Assembly (NCBI GenBank): GCA_003260075.1 | Contig: QLIY01000543.1 | Coordinates: forward strand, 45,543-109,542 | Origin: Phallusia mammillata | Lineage: Eukaryota; Chordata; Ascidiacea; Phlebobranchia; Ascidiidae | Reading direction: 5' to 3' | Length of the DNA: 64,000 nucleotides | In this document: positions 26,650 through 37,173 of the stretch, piece by piece | Layout of the letters: each line of letters begins with the position of its first letter | How positions within the stretch are numbered: the stretch's first letter is position 1 | Made by a program: the position numbers and the translations under genes | Notes under the pieces: generated by a model | Databases searched by the model: none | What the model saw: the letters and a program-made list of their open reading frames with translations, nothing else | What the model was told of the DNA's origin: nothing

Positions 26650-26817
26650 GTACAATTTTTAACATATCGGTTGTTTACAAATCATTAGACACAAAAACAA
26701 GCAAGCCAAATCCAACGCATATAGAATTCATAACATTGCAAACCCGTTTTCGGCCAAGGTTTAATAACACTATCAGCAACGTCCTAATCTTCAAAACTAA
26801 ACTCAAATACTCGTTTT

Positions 26818-27102
26818 TCAATACTGGTCTGCATACGCTTTACTCCAACCCACAGCCCGTGCATTAAAATCCAACTCGCAGTTTTGAGGCGGAAAGAATA
26901 CACCACGACCTGCTAAGTCTCCTTGCTTTCGATGTGGGGCAACTCGGTGCTGTCGTGCATCAAACTTGATTTTTGCCACTGGGAGGCCGTTTACCATCAG
27001 TGCCCGTCTAGCGGTGCCGTTAAATTGCTGCGGCTCGTCTTGGTACTCCTCCCAATTGTTGTCGACGTTGTGATAGTAGGTCGGTTCTCGTGGAGCCAAA
27101 CC

Positions 27103-27147
<45 letters not shown>

Positions 27148-28361
27148 ACGCTGCTGTGCCCGGAAGTACGAATCAGCCACATTCCAACGGCGTGTGCCAG
27201 CCATAGATGTATCATCGGGAAGAAAGTAGTCAGACTCCACTCTTGCTCGCCATTCGGGCGGTACTTCGCTGTGTGGACTTAAAACTAGTCCATGCTGGCT
27301 CTTCATTGCCTTATTCACTGCGCTTTTCATCATCTGCGATGGCATATACTTTACTGATGAAGACGACTGCTTTGATCTGTTCCAAGGGCTGTCTCTGTTG
27401 GGCAGAGGAGCTGGCGGCGGCTCTTCACCCTGTTCTTGTTTTCCGTCGCTTGGCATACTTGTGAACTGTTCCATCCTATTCTTTTGCTTGATAAACATCT
27501 TTCCTCCTTTCGAAGAACTTCTGAGGTTGCGAGGATTCTGTAAGATTCAGAAGGCCGTTGTTGTATTTATTTCAAATGTTTTTGAAATTGTAAACTTTTT
27601 TGGGGGGAGGGGAGTTGTCGTGTCGGGATTTGGGTTCGGGTTCGGGTTTCAGTTTAAAAAGAACGGACTTGATTCGCGCCTAGCTTTAAACTAGGCTACT
27701 TTGTAATTTCATCTTGGTATGTCCAACTTTCGGACCTTATTCTAACTTTATTGTAACAAATCTAGGGCTTGGGCTGGATTTCTTGATCGTAGGTTCGCCC
27801 CAATTTCAGACCTTTGCTTCGTACACACAGCTGTTATTAGAGTTTCCTTAAAAATTAAAGGTTACAACCAAGTGTACACACACACACACACCTGTTATAC
27901 TTTGCTACAGCAAAGTAATCACACTACCGTGATGTACGTAATGTAATAAAACTGTACATACACATATCATTTATGCTTACCACGTCTGCCAAAAGCTTGT
28001 AACCCCGGCCAGCTTTCTTTGCTCTTTCCTTTAACCGAACCTCGGGTGTAACTCGTCCGTCTTCTGGCGGCAAGCACTCGTTTGACCGCGGATACTCAAC
28101 TCCTTGTGGCCCGTTACTCGGAGGGGCAAGCACGTACTTCGCGTTGGGTGGAATTCTTCCGCTATGGGAGACGGTGTGGTAAGTTCCTGGCTGACTTCCT
28201 GGGCTGTCGTACACGTAAACGTACACGCTGCCGTTCGGCTTCGGCGATACAGGAGGCACACCTTTCGCTACAAACTGGGTTTTCTGGCGTTTATCAGTTG
28301 TTGGCGGTGCCACTGGCCTCCATGGCTTCAAATTTTTATAACCGAATTTATTCACAACCAT
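26818..28361 (-). CDS. Synaptopodin-2-like unit 3
   Basis: Two exons, 28361-27981 and 27537-26818, join in phase 0 to about 366 residues. The first begins MVVNKFGYKNLKPWRPVAPP after an in-frame stop and ends GRGYKLLADV. The second begins with the fourth copy of the family motif, SKGGKMFIKQKNRMEQF, and ends AVGWSKAYADQY. A run of 44 C on plus (27104-27147) reads as poly-glycine inside the second exon. It sits where short G codons would do (AQQRGG ... LAPRE) and is probably an artefact, so true length is shorter. Unit order, strand and motif tie it to units 1 and 2. Confidence 0.7.
27104..27147. repeat. C44 homopolymer inside synaptopodin-like exon
   Basis: Forty-four C (poly-G on the coding strand), in frame as glycines. 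No flanking duplication is visible here, unlike the C10-12 runs. The length is at the edge of what cloning or short-read data resolve, so the true length is unknown. Confidence 0.85.
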
Positions 28362-28462
28362 TTTTTTGTTGTTTTACTCCCTGGACACGCGGCTGGCCCC
28401 TGAAGCTTGCTGCTTTAAGAGATGAGTAGGGCCTGTCTGTTATGCAGCACTACGTCAGGTAA

Positions 28463-28557
28463 CGGCCTGCCGCGAATGCAGACCGCATGCTCCCCCATCG
28501 TCGCGCTCANGCCTGCCGCGAATGCAGACCGGCTGCTCCCCCATCGTCGCGCTCAAC
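28463..28557. repeat. 47-bp direct repeat across an N
   Basis: 28463-28509 and 28511-28557 are copies (gcctgccgcgaatgcagacc and on) separated by the N at 28510. This is a gap-closure duplication. It opens a GC-rich stretch that ends at C10 28716-28725. Confidence 0.8.
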
Positions 28558-29995
28558 CCATCTCCCTTGAGGATCCCTGTTTATCGTCTCTCGTCATCTC
28601 GGGTCAGCTGCAAGGCTTGGATCACTCGGAAAGCCGCCGAGATTTAATTAAACGCCATCTCCTCGTAGGAATTCATGCCTATGGAAGCAATGCTACTTGC
28701 AGAATTGTAACTTGGCCCCCCCCCCTAAGTTTACCAAATGGTGAAAATGGGGAAAAAACATACAGACAACTATGGTTCAGGATTTAGGCACCACTTCTGG
28801 ACAAAGAAAGATAAATTTCAATGCAAATGTGGAAGATATGAAGCCAAACCAAAACGCTGGTCCTATTACAACATTAGCTTCGCCATTAGCAATGACATAT
28901 GTCAACGATTTGTCTTTTTAGAAATTGTCGTGGATGGGCAATATCTAAACCTCCAACAGCCGCCATGCATACCGACGATAACTGTGCAAATTGTTAAAAG
29001 ACTCGAAATTTGAGAGGACTGTCTCAACTGCCAACAGAATCAGTCATTTGTCTTTTTACTATTTTTTATGCATGCCACGTTGATACAAATTGTGCAGTTG
29101 TTATTTTGAACCAACCGACCCATTTACATTCAACCTACTTTTAATTTCTTTTGCAGACGAGTTCTGGCTGATGTGTTGTAGAGCTAAAGCACTCTTCTGA
29201 ATGCTCTAACCATCTTGTTGTTGTTTTAATTTTAACAATTTAGACAAATATTTACATTCTTTATTTCCATCTGTTATGTGCTCATACTTGAATTCATTTT
29301 CTAATTAACCAGAACTTTCTAGGAACTGTCCATACGCAGCAAGCTCATCAATTACTGACAGCACATCCTAGAAACCTTAGATTGCATGGTTTAAATTTAC
29401 TACTTTTTGTATTGCTCACAATCCTTAAACAAACAAAAGCATAATGTTGTGTATTCGGAAACTTTGTCGGAACGCCGTCAAAAACATACCACGTTATAAT
29501 GTGCTATGTACAGTTAAAAATTACAGGCACAATTTTCTGATGGAAAATACAATCAAATGTATACCACCCATACCTCTTCAAGGAAGTCATAAAAATGGTC
29601 CAATTTTAAACGCTTTTCTTGTTTCATGTGACAATATGCCATTTTCTTTGTATTTCCCGTTTTGTTTTTGTTTTAAAACAACTAAAGGTTTTTGGTTGGA
29701 GCACGTTCGTTGAAACAAAGACTTAAGCGTTTTCAATTACCCTGGTTTTGAAAATTCCCAGGCAAAATCCCCCACACCATTATAAAGCCACCAACTGGCA
29801 TTCGATACCTTATATATAAGGAATCGTGACCAACCCATCATACAAAAATGCAAGACACAATATGACAAAATCACTAGCACTTACGCTTAACTAAATTACA
29901 ACGCTACCAGCATACGTACAAAACGAAATCGAATTGAGCTCACAACAGACTTAACAAAAAACAAGTGCATGCAAACGGGTTGAAAGTTATACAGT

Positions 29996-31907
29996 TCATA
30001 AGTCACAACTGGGTGTCCACTTCATAGGTTTCGCGCTGGAAACAAACCGTGGCTTTGGGGAAAAGGAGACCCTTTCTACTGTGGGTGGCATGACACCCTG
30101 GTTTGTATCAATTACTGAATTGTTGGGGCTTGTCGGGTCAAAGGTACTGCATGGTACACGGTTTGCGGTGAACGTCGGCTTCGGGGCGGAAATCGTTGAT
30201 GACGTCACTTCGTTGTAAGATGGTGGAGGCGGAAGCAGAGCTGTGACGTCAGGTGTGCTGTTTACTGTTCCTGGAGCCCATACGGCGTAAGATTTTGCTT
30301 TTGTGGTTTGGTTACCTGATGTGAAAACTTCGGATGGCTCCTGATTTGTTTGTTCTTGTGAACCGTTTTCGTTTATTTCATGTCTAGTTCCCTGATCATT
30401 CTGGTTGTTTTCTTCGGACTGTTTTACATCTTCTTCTGAAAAACGGATTTTGAGGTTGAAGTCAACCCAAGATTCGTTACTTCTTTTTGTACCATATTTC
30501 GCACTTAAATACCAAGTTATGCGCATAATACAAGTTTGTTGGATAACACACGTCAAATCCTTGCTCTAAATTATGCCAAATCGCATTCACTTTTTCAAAC
30601 CGCATCATAAGCCTAGAACCATTAACTGACAAAGCACTTTCTCACCATAAGCCACCACTGTGTTTGGATTTGACTCCGAACTCAAAAACCGACTCAAGTC
30701 AGGCTTAGGGGCGACTTTGGGCGGAGGACCTTTGGGCGACAGCGCTCCTCCAGTGAAAACATCATCTTGTACAGCCTGCTCTGTAGGTCTTCCGGACGAT
30801 GACGTCGACCCCAGATCGTACGATGACGTTATAGACGATGTTGCCGAGTTGTTGGAGTCGGAGGCAACGTCATCAGTGCTTACGAAATCGGCAGCCGATG
30901 GGGGTCTTCGCGCGACGTAGAATTGTTGATAATGAAATGGATCTTTTGATTTGCCTTTTCTGTTTGCACTTGGGCGTCTCTGCGAAAGAACAACAAATAT
31001 TTCAAGTTGACATAAAAATAATGTGAAAACGTCAATCATTTTGACAGAATTTACTCACTGACAAACAATTAATAGTCGTGTAATAAAATTATAATCGAAA
31101 TCTGTAAAAGAAATGTAAAACAGAAGAGCGACTACGATACGTGGTTTGACCTATAATGTATCATTACTGTCGCTGGTGACAAGACCTGCCCGTATGGGCT
31201 AGTGTATCCACCTATCCACCTTATGGAACTACAGTTAGTTTGGATTCATTAAATAACATTCGTGTTTACCCACAATGCGTCAATCTCACTTTCTTGTGAG
31301 CCACAGTCATATAAGGCGTTATAATACGGTGTAGCTGTAGAGCGTTCAACCAATTATCCACTACTGTGCCTCTCAGTTTTTTGCGCTTCCCAACAGTTTA
31401 ACGTTGCTTAGCCTTTTTCGGTTTTGTAATGGTTTTGGCTCCATTGTGTTCTCGCTATGTTCACCAAAAGAAGTGAAGATTCATCCCCCCCCCCAGGCGT
31501 TATAATACGGTGTAGCTGTAGAGCGTTCAACCAATTATCCACAACTGTGCCTCTCAGTTTTTTGCGCTTCCCAACGGTTTAACGTTGCTTAGCCTTTTTC
31601 GGCTTTGTAATGGTTTTAGCTCCATTGTGTTCTCGCTATGTTCACCAAAAGAATTGAAGATTCACTAAAGCATTAGTTAAAGGCTTGAAATACTTACAGG
31701 TGAATCGGAGTCTGATACTTTACGGAATTCTCCCATGACATTATTCATCTGCTTGCGACTTGAGCTATCTGGTGCCACCTTCTGGTTATTCCACGAGGTA
31801 ACCTGGGGAAGAGCGATCTTTGCATCTTTGCTGCCGTTACATTCTTTGGAGTAGCGATCCATTCGCTTTTGCTGTTTCTCAAACATTTTTGCTCCTTTTC
31901 CTTTCAT
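29996..31907 (-). CDS. Synaptopodin-2-like unit 2
   Basis: Three exons (31907-31698, 30979-30646, 30435-29996) join in phase to 327 residues. It starts MKGKGAKMFEKQQKRMDRYS, a third copy of the synaptopodin basic motif, followed by a PKGPPPKVAPKP proline stretch and a PPPPSYNEV (PPxY) WW-domain ligand like the PPPY of SYNPO2. The first exon has an AG just before the ATG (tttttaag-gaATG), so it may receive a leader by cis- or trans-splicing. Unit 1's last long exon leaves phase 2, which does not fit this exon, so unit 2 is not simply the continuation of unit 1. Whether it is a separate gene or an alternative transcript cannot be settled here. Confidence 0.7.
31313..31667. repeat. Allelic-type duplication across C10 (31485-31494)
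   Basis: 31313-31484 and 31495-31667 are copies (aggcgttataatacggtgta and on) with a handful of substitutions. They lie in the intron after the first exon of synaptopodin-like unit 2. Confidence 0.85.
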
Positions 31908-32283
31908 TCCTTAAAAAATAAATCATGTTACAAACGTCCTGTTGTCAGAGGTCACCAAACTTTTTTTGAACTGAAATAGCATTGGCCCCCCCCCCCTGTT
32001 TCTCAAACATTTTTGCTCCTTTTCCTTTCATTCCTTAAAAAATTAATCATGTTACAAACGTCCTGTTGTCAGAGGTCACCAAACTTTTTTCACAGCGGGC
32101 CGGATAATTTCAATATTCTCGTGCGAGGGCCGCATGTCTTATACAAGTCCTTACGCAAGATATTACGATAGAAAATCTTATTTTCGTTTTATTGAAGCAA
32201 AAATACCATTTGCGGGTAAAGATACACTATGAAAGGAAAAAGGACTGAGCTAATGCTGTAGTTTTTGAACTGAAATAGCATTG
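31873..32283. repeat. Allelic-type duplication across C11 (31986-31996), second copy with a ~165-bp insertion
   Basis: 31873-31985 and 31997-32283 align, starting tgtttctcaaacatttttgc, until the tract caccaaacttttttt. There copy 2 carries about 165 extra bases (cacagcgggccggataattt and on) before both resume gaactgaaatagcattg. The copied part includes the start of unit 2's first coding exon. Confidence 0.8.
31955..32262. mobile_element. Possible hAT-like insertion present in one copy only
   Basis: The phrase cagaggtcaccaaactttttt followed by a G/C-rich gggccggataa stretch resembles the left end of hAT MITEs. The body is present at about 32092-32262 and absent from the left copy. No clear right inverted repeat was found, so it may be a deletion in one allele instead of an insertion in the other. 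Confidence 0.4.
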
Positions 32284-32403
32284 AAGAGAAAATAGTTTGT
32301 AGTATTTCAACAACATTATACATATACATTTAAACCCAGCTTTATGTTGAGCAGTTTTAACACCATGTTACACCTCCCGTTATTTTACACAGTAAGACAC
32401 CCA

Positions 32404-35400
32404 TTAACCTCCTGCTATGCTCCCTAAGGCTTGTGGTTTTGCCTGATGATGATCATTATGTCGGTGATCGGCGTTGGTGTTCTGAAGGTAACTGACTTGG
32501 GGAGCAGCAGCTGGTCCTGTTACTGGTTTGTTGAAGTGTGGGGTATAACTGTTAAATATAGGAATTTGGTTGAGAAATACTTTCAACAATTATATGTATA
32601 AACCAGCTAAGAAAATTGGTTCAAAACTTGAGCCCGAACCTGGCCGGAATACAACATTTCTTTTCAAATCAAGCCCATTGACTCGGAACTTATATTTACA
32701 AGGTGAAATAAGACACAAAGCGCAATTCCCCAATAAATGCCGTTTAATTTAGACTAAAGATCGAAGTGATAACTGTAAAATATATACAATCGAATAAGGC
32801 ATATATTTCAGTAGCTGTTACTTGGCCTATGCAAGTTCTGTTAAGCAATTTTAAACGGATAAGTCTGAATTTTCTGCTGCAAAATCATTGAGGTCCGATA
32901 TATATGCCAATCTATTGTAAAGTTCTCAAACTGAGTTGGTTTGAATGTGTGGTGTTCTGCAAATCTAGATTAAAAACAAATTTATATGATACAAAACTAC
33001 CTAAGTTTACCTGTTGCGTGATGGTGGTCGATCTTTCACATTGCCTTTGCTCTCTTCATCCAAGATCGCACCCAAAGATGGCGATGACTTGTAGACTAGT
33101 TCCATCTTCGGTTGATACATCCCCTTGGTGGGGTCAAGCAGTTTTATACAGGCTGCGATTTTGGGTTTCTTTTCTTCTTCCGGTGGTTTACTGAGTGGTG
33201 TATAAGAAGATCTACTATTGTAACTTACGGATTGCTTCGTACTTGGCACCTCCTGTGTTGGTAATGAATTCACTTTTTGAGTTTGCATGCAACTTGGCGC
33301 TTTCTCCAAAGGATGCTGGTTTGTTGGTGTATAAGACGCATTGCCATTGCAATAACTTGTTTGTCTTGGGCTTGGCGGAGGTGCTGCTGGAGCAGAGGGG
33401 GCAAGGTCTTCATTTTGCTTATCCTGCACTCCAAGCGAGTTTACTACAAGTGTGTGAGAATCTTCCATGTTGTCAGATATCGGTTGTTTTAGGCTAAGTG
33501 GCGTTGAAGGTGGTATTTGGTCCATTTTACTACCATTCACACTTTGTACAGTAGTGTTGGGGCTAACTGGGGTAATTATTTGGGGTCGTTGGGGGCTGCG
33601 TTGGTATGGAGATGGCGAGCGTTGTCGAATTGGTTCTTGCAGGGGCGCTACTGATGGGGAAGGAGTACGTATGTCATGCGTCATCGATTGTTTTGGTGAC
33701 ATGGGGTTGTTTTTTGTAAGTTGTGCCACCTGTGCTCGAGTTGGAGGCCTCCACGTTGACGCCACTGCGCTCTGACGTGGACTTTTTGGGGTCGGAATTG
33801 TCTCACTGGCCCAGGAACATGGATAGGCCACTGAGGGGCCCTTGTCTGCTAAAATAAATCAAATGGTTTACCTTTAATATAAAAACGGGTAGTATGGACA
33901 TCACTAACTATGAACGTTTTATTCCTATGTGATACAATGGGAAACCTGTGATGGGGCTACACGAAACGCGTTATTGTAGTTGTACATACTTTTAACAATT
34001 TTAAAGATAAGCTTTTTGCTTCTATTAATCGTATAAAAAGACTATTAAGTTTGCAGACAAATTTTATGTTTTTCTCAGAAGTTGATAATACCGAACATGT
34101 AACGTTACTGAAAGCATGTAACTTTTGTTTTAACGCAGCGTATCTCACAAGAAAAAAATAATTAAACCAGTGATACATATGGTGTCTTATCTGAGATATT
34201 TACCTTTCTTGGTGACCAATGGACAGCTCGCTTTGGGCTGAAACTTGACACTTGTCCACGACTTTTCTGGCTTCGTGTAAAAACTTGCATCTGTGGTGGC
34301 TTTCGTTTCATAAAGGTTGGTTGGTTGGGGCTGAATCGGAGGCTGAAGAACCAGTTTGTTCACGTTCTTTGTTGGGGCCTTTACACTTTTAAATGTATTA
34401 CGCGGTCGTGGCCTTGAGTGACCTTGGTCGCTTTCGTATGATAACTGGATGTTGCGTTGAGGCTGTTCATCCTCGGAGGACCAATCAGCGCTTGTGAATG
34501 ATGCGTGCTGGCCGTCATCGACCCAAGGTTGCTTCTCAGCAGGTCGAAACTTGCATAGCTGTGGTGTTGGCTTCGCTTGCACCTGAAGACCACTAATTCC
34601 ATTCGTTGCACTCCCAGCGTTTGTTGAATGATTTTTGCCTCCGCTTGTCGAATGTATGTTGTTGAACGACACCGGGGTATAACTTCCTTGGTCTTCTTGC
34701 TCTCTAGGGTTGTACGCTTGATTCACAAAAGCAATGGGGCCAGGCGATGCTGTTTGACCTCTGGAAGTTACTTCACCACTCGAGTTGGACGTTTCAGGTT
34801 TTTTTCCCTGAACCACAAACTTTTCCATGCGTTCTTGACGCCGAGCAAAGAGCTTTGCACCCTTGCCTTTCATGTTCATTGCGTCAGCTGCCAAATTCCT
34901 GTGTTGCTTTTGAACAATCTAGAAATCAATATTTTCAAATACTTCGCCTAGTTAAAGATGTACTCATGGAAACAAAAACACTGAATATTACTATGTTTGA
35001 ATAATGCTAAAGTTTCTTAAAAAATGCCTTTCATTATAGGTTTATTGTTAATGGCGTAAAGGTGAACTCAAGGAATCAAAAAGTTTAGAGCTGATTACGC
35101 AAACACTTTGGCTTATATGTCTTGGTTCTTGGAGTGCTTTCCTTAACTTTAAGATTATTGATAATTGCATTTTGGATAAAAAGTATCCGACCATTAAAGC
35201 AAGAGAAATGACTTTCTATTTACCAAGTAAACGAAATTGAAATCTTTGCAGACTAAAATAACAGTGTGAACCTGTTAAGTACTAGTTTTCTTTTCTGTGT
35301 TGGCTCAAATATAATCAGTGGTGTAGTTAATTAACAGAGTCATCAAAAAGCTGCAGCTGCTTACTTGTTGTGCTGGACTTAATTTTTGATCTCGTTCCAG

Positions 35401-37173
35401 TACGTTGTCTGGACCTGGTTTATCGTAAACCGAAATCTCGTCGTCTGTGGAAAATGGAAATACTGAATCTGAGTCTTCTTTTTCGGAGCTTGAACTCTAA
35501 ATGGAAAATGTACAGACTTTAAAACCACAACTTCTCATAAAATGTAATATGCTGCCGCAAGTGACACGAACACATTACCAATATATATTAATTGGAATAA
35601 CGTTAGATATTGAAAGAGCTATTACAGTGTCACTTTGATTTTTCTCTTCTTCTGCTGGTTGTGATCCGTATCCGACGATAGCAAATCTCTCTGATCTTCG
35701 CCTTCGCTTCTGGAACATTCGAGAACCTCGCGTATTTGATTGTCGGTCGCGTAAAAGACGCGTTATGTTCTTGCAGACTCTTTTAGCCTCCTGCTTGCCT
35801 GCTCTAGTTGCAGCAGGCAAATCGTCTATAAAACATACCCGTGTTTAAAAGTTATGTTAACAAAGCACAACAATTTTATACCACTACTACTTAACACATT
35901 ATTTTGGTAAATCAAATTGTAAATATATAATGACGTCACTACACAATGACGTCACACTTTGTTATTTTTACAGCGGCACAATGCGTAAAGCAAGTGCTAA
36001 ACTTTTATGCCTATTAATGCTTTCTATTTTAACCTAATATGTCGTAATACAAATCAGTTTAATCTTGACTGTACTGACCCTTAGATTCAACCAGAGACAG
36101 GCCTTCGTATCTCCATTCCGCCGAACACAACATTTATCTCTTACTGTTTGCTTCAACCTCTTATTAATTAACCCGTTCAAATGAAACCTTTTTTTCGTGG
36201 GCCGCAGTCTATACAGCTGCGAACCCATCAACGCCTTTGCTACTAATGTATTTCGCAACTAATTTATTGCTTTGCCTGTCTACTGGCTTTCCAATAAACA
36301 GTTTTGACTTGTACGATTAAACTGGGTTTGTGGAAATAACTTAACATTGTAAATGTAAAAAATACCGAACAAGCGTTTCGTCCACCATGTTGCATATTTA
36401 ACAACTTATAACAACATATACAACCAGTGTTTTTATAAGGCAAATTTCTCCAGCGGTTTCCCACAATTTGGACTTGCAATTCGTTTAAGCAAATATGGCT
36501 ATTTTTTGGTATTTAAATGAAACACTTGCGGTCTCTTAAAACTACTTAGCGGTCACCCAAACCAAACCTTAAAAAAANTCACCCAAACCAAACCTTTAAA
36601 AAAACCTGTATACAACCAGTATTTTGTTACAACTAGTGTATACAAAAACTAATATGTTGTTTTGCATCACGCCAGTTAAACAACAAATTCGTTAAATCGT
36701 AAATGTAAAGCAAAACATATTATATGGTCACCTGTGTGTTTTACTGTAGGTGAAACGATACATGTCTCAGCTTCATTATCTTCTGGCCTGCGTTCAAGAA
36801 TAGTCTTAATACACTTGATTCTATTTGAATAAGGAACTGAAGATGCTAATTAGGCGAAATATATATATTCCATGTATATTCATTTACTGGATATGTTATT
36901 TGCACAATATTTTCTATTTCATTTAATCACTTGTAGCGCTTCAACACAAAATCAAATTTGCGTGTATTTTGACTCATGAAACTACTTGCAAAATTTGTCG
37001 GTACATCACAATATTTTTTGTTAATATCCCTTACAATTTATTCCCAACAACTAACACAAATTTCATTAACCTATACAAACTCACCCTTTGTGATTTTCAT
37101 GCCTGGCTTGAGCATCCTCCAACGAGGGACCTATGTAAGTCTCTGTATCGTCTGCCTGATTTAAGTGACTCAT
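32404..37173 (-). CDS. SYNPO2: Synaptopodin-2 (myopodin)-like protein, unit 1
   Basis: Synaptopodin-2 family proteins bind actin, alpha-actinin and filamin at Z-discs and stress fibres (family knowledge). Seven exons join in phase to 735 residues: 37173-37085, 36820-36732, 35825-35626, 35496-35365, 34918-34204, 33848-33011, 32548-32404. The third exon (KQEAKRVCKNITRLL, RGSRMFQKRRRRSERF, VGYGS) matches the vertebrate block KEAKSKCKSIALLL ... KGVLMFKKRRRRARKY ... VSYG. The fifth carries KGKGAKLFARRQERMEKFVV, the second such motif. The rest is P/S/Q-rich with SH3-type proline stretches. No PDZ exon was found, although vertebrate SYNPO2 long forms start with one. An upstream stop precedes the ATG at 37173. 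Acceptors and donors are all AG/GT. Confidence 0.85.
35931..35954. promoter_or_regulatory. Paired CRE palindromes in synaptopodin-like intron
   Basis: Two perfect TGACGTCA octamers (35931-35938 and 35947-35954) start 16 bases apart in the intron upstream of exon 35825-35626. CREB/ATF-type bZIP factors bind this palindrome (established). A regulatory role here is inference. Confidence 0.4.
36552..36604. repeat. Short direct repeat across an N
   Basis: tcacccaaaccaaacctt is repeated on both sides of the N at 36578, in the intron between synaptopodin-like exons. This is the same gap-closure pattern as at 28510. Confidence 0.75.

Noticed and set aside
27061-27282. Proline-rich plus-strand and glycine-rich minus-strand frames around 27104-27147, as a possible novel low-complexity protein.
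   Set aside because: The residues come from the C44 run, probably artefactual. The real coding content is the minus-strand synaptopodin-like exon on both sides.
28738-29013. A 91-residue plus-strand frame (WTKKDKFQCKCGRYEAKPKR and on) that looks protein-like.
   Set aside because: It has no recognisable family and lies right after a C10 run and a GC-odd segment. I found no convincing splice partners. It could be an exon of a displaced fragment, but not enough is visible to call a gene.
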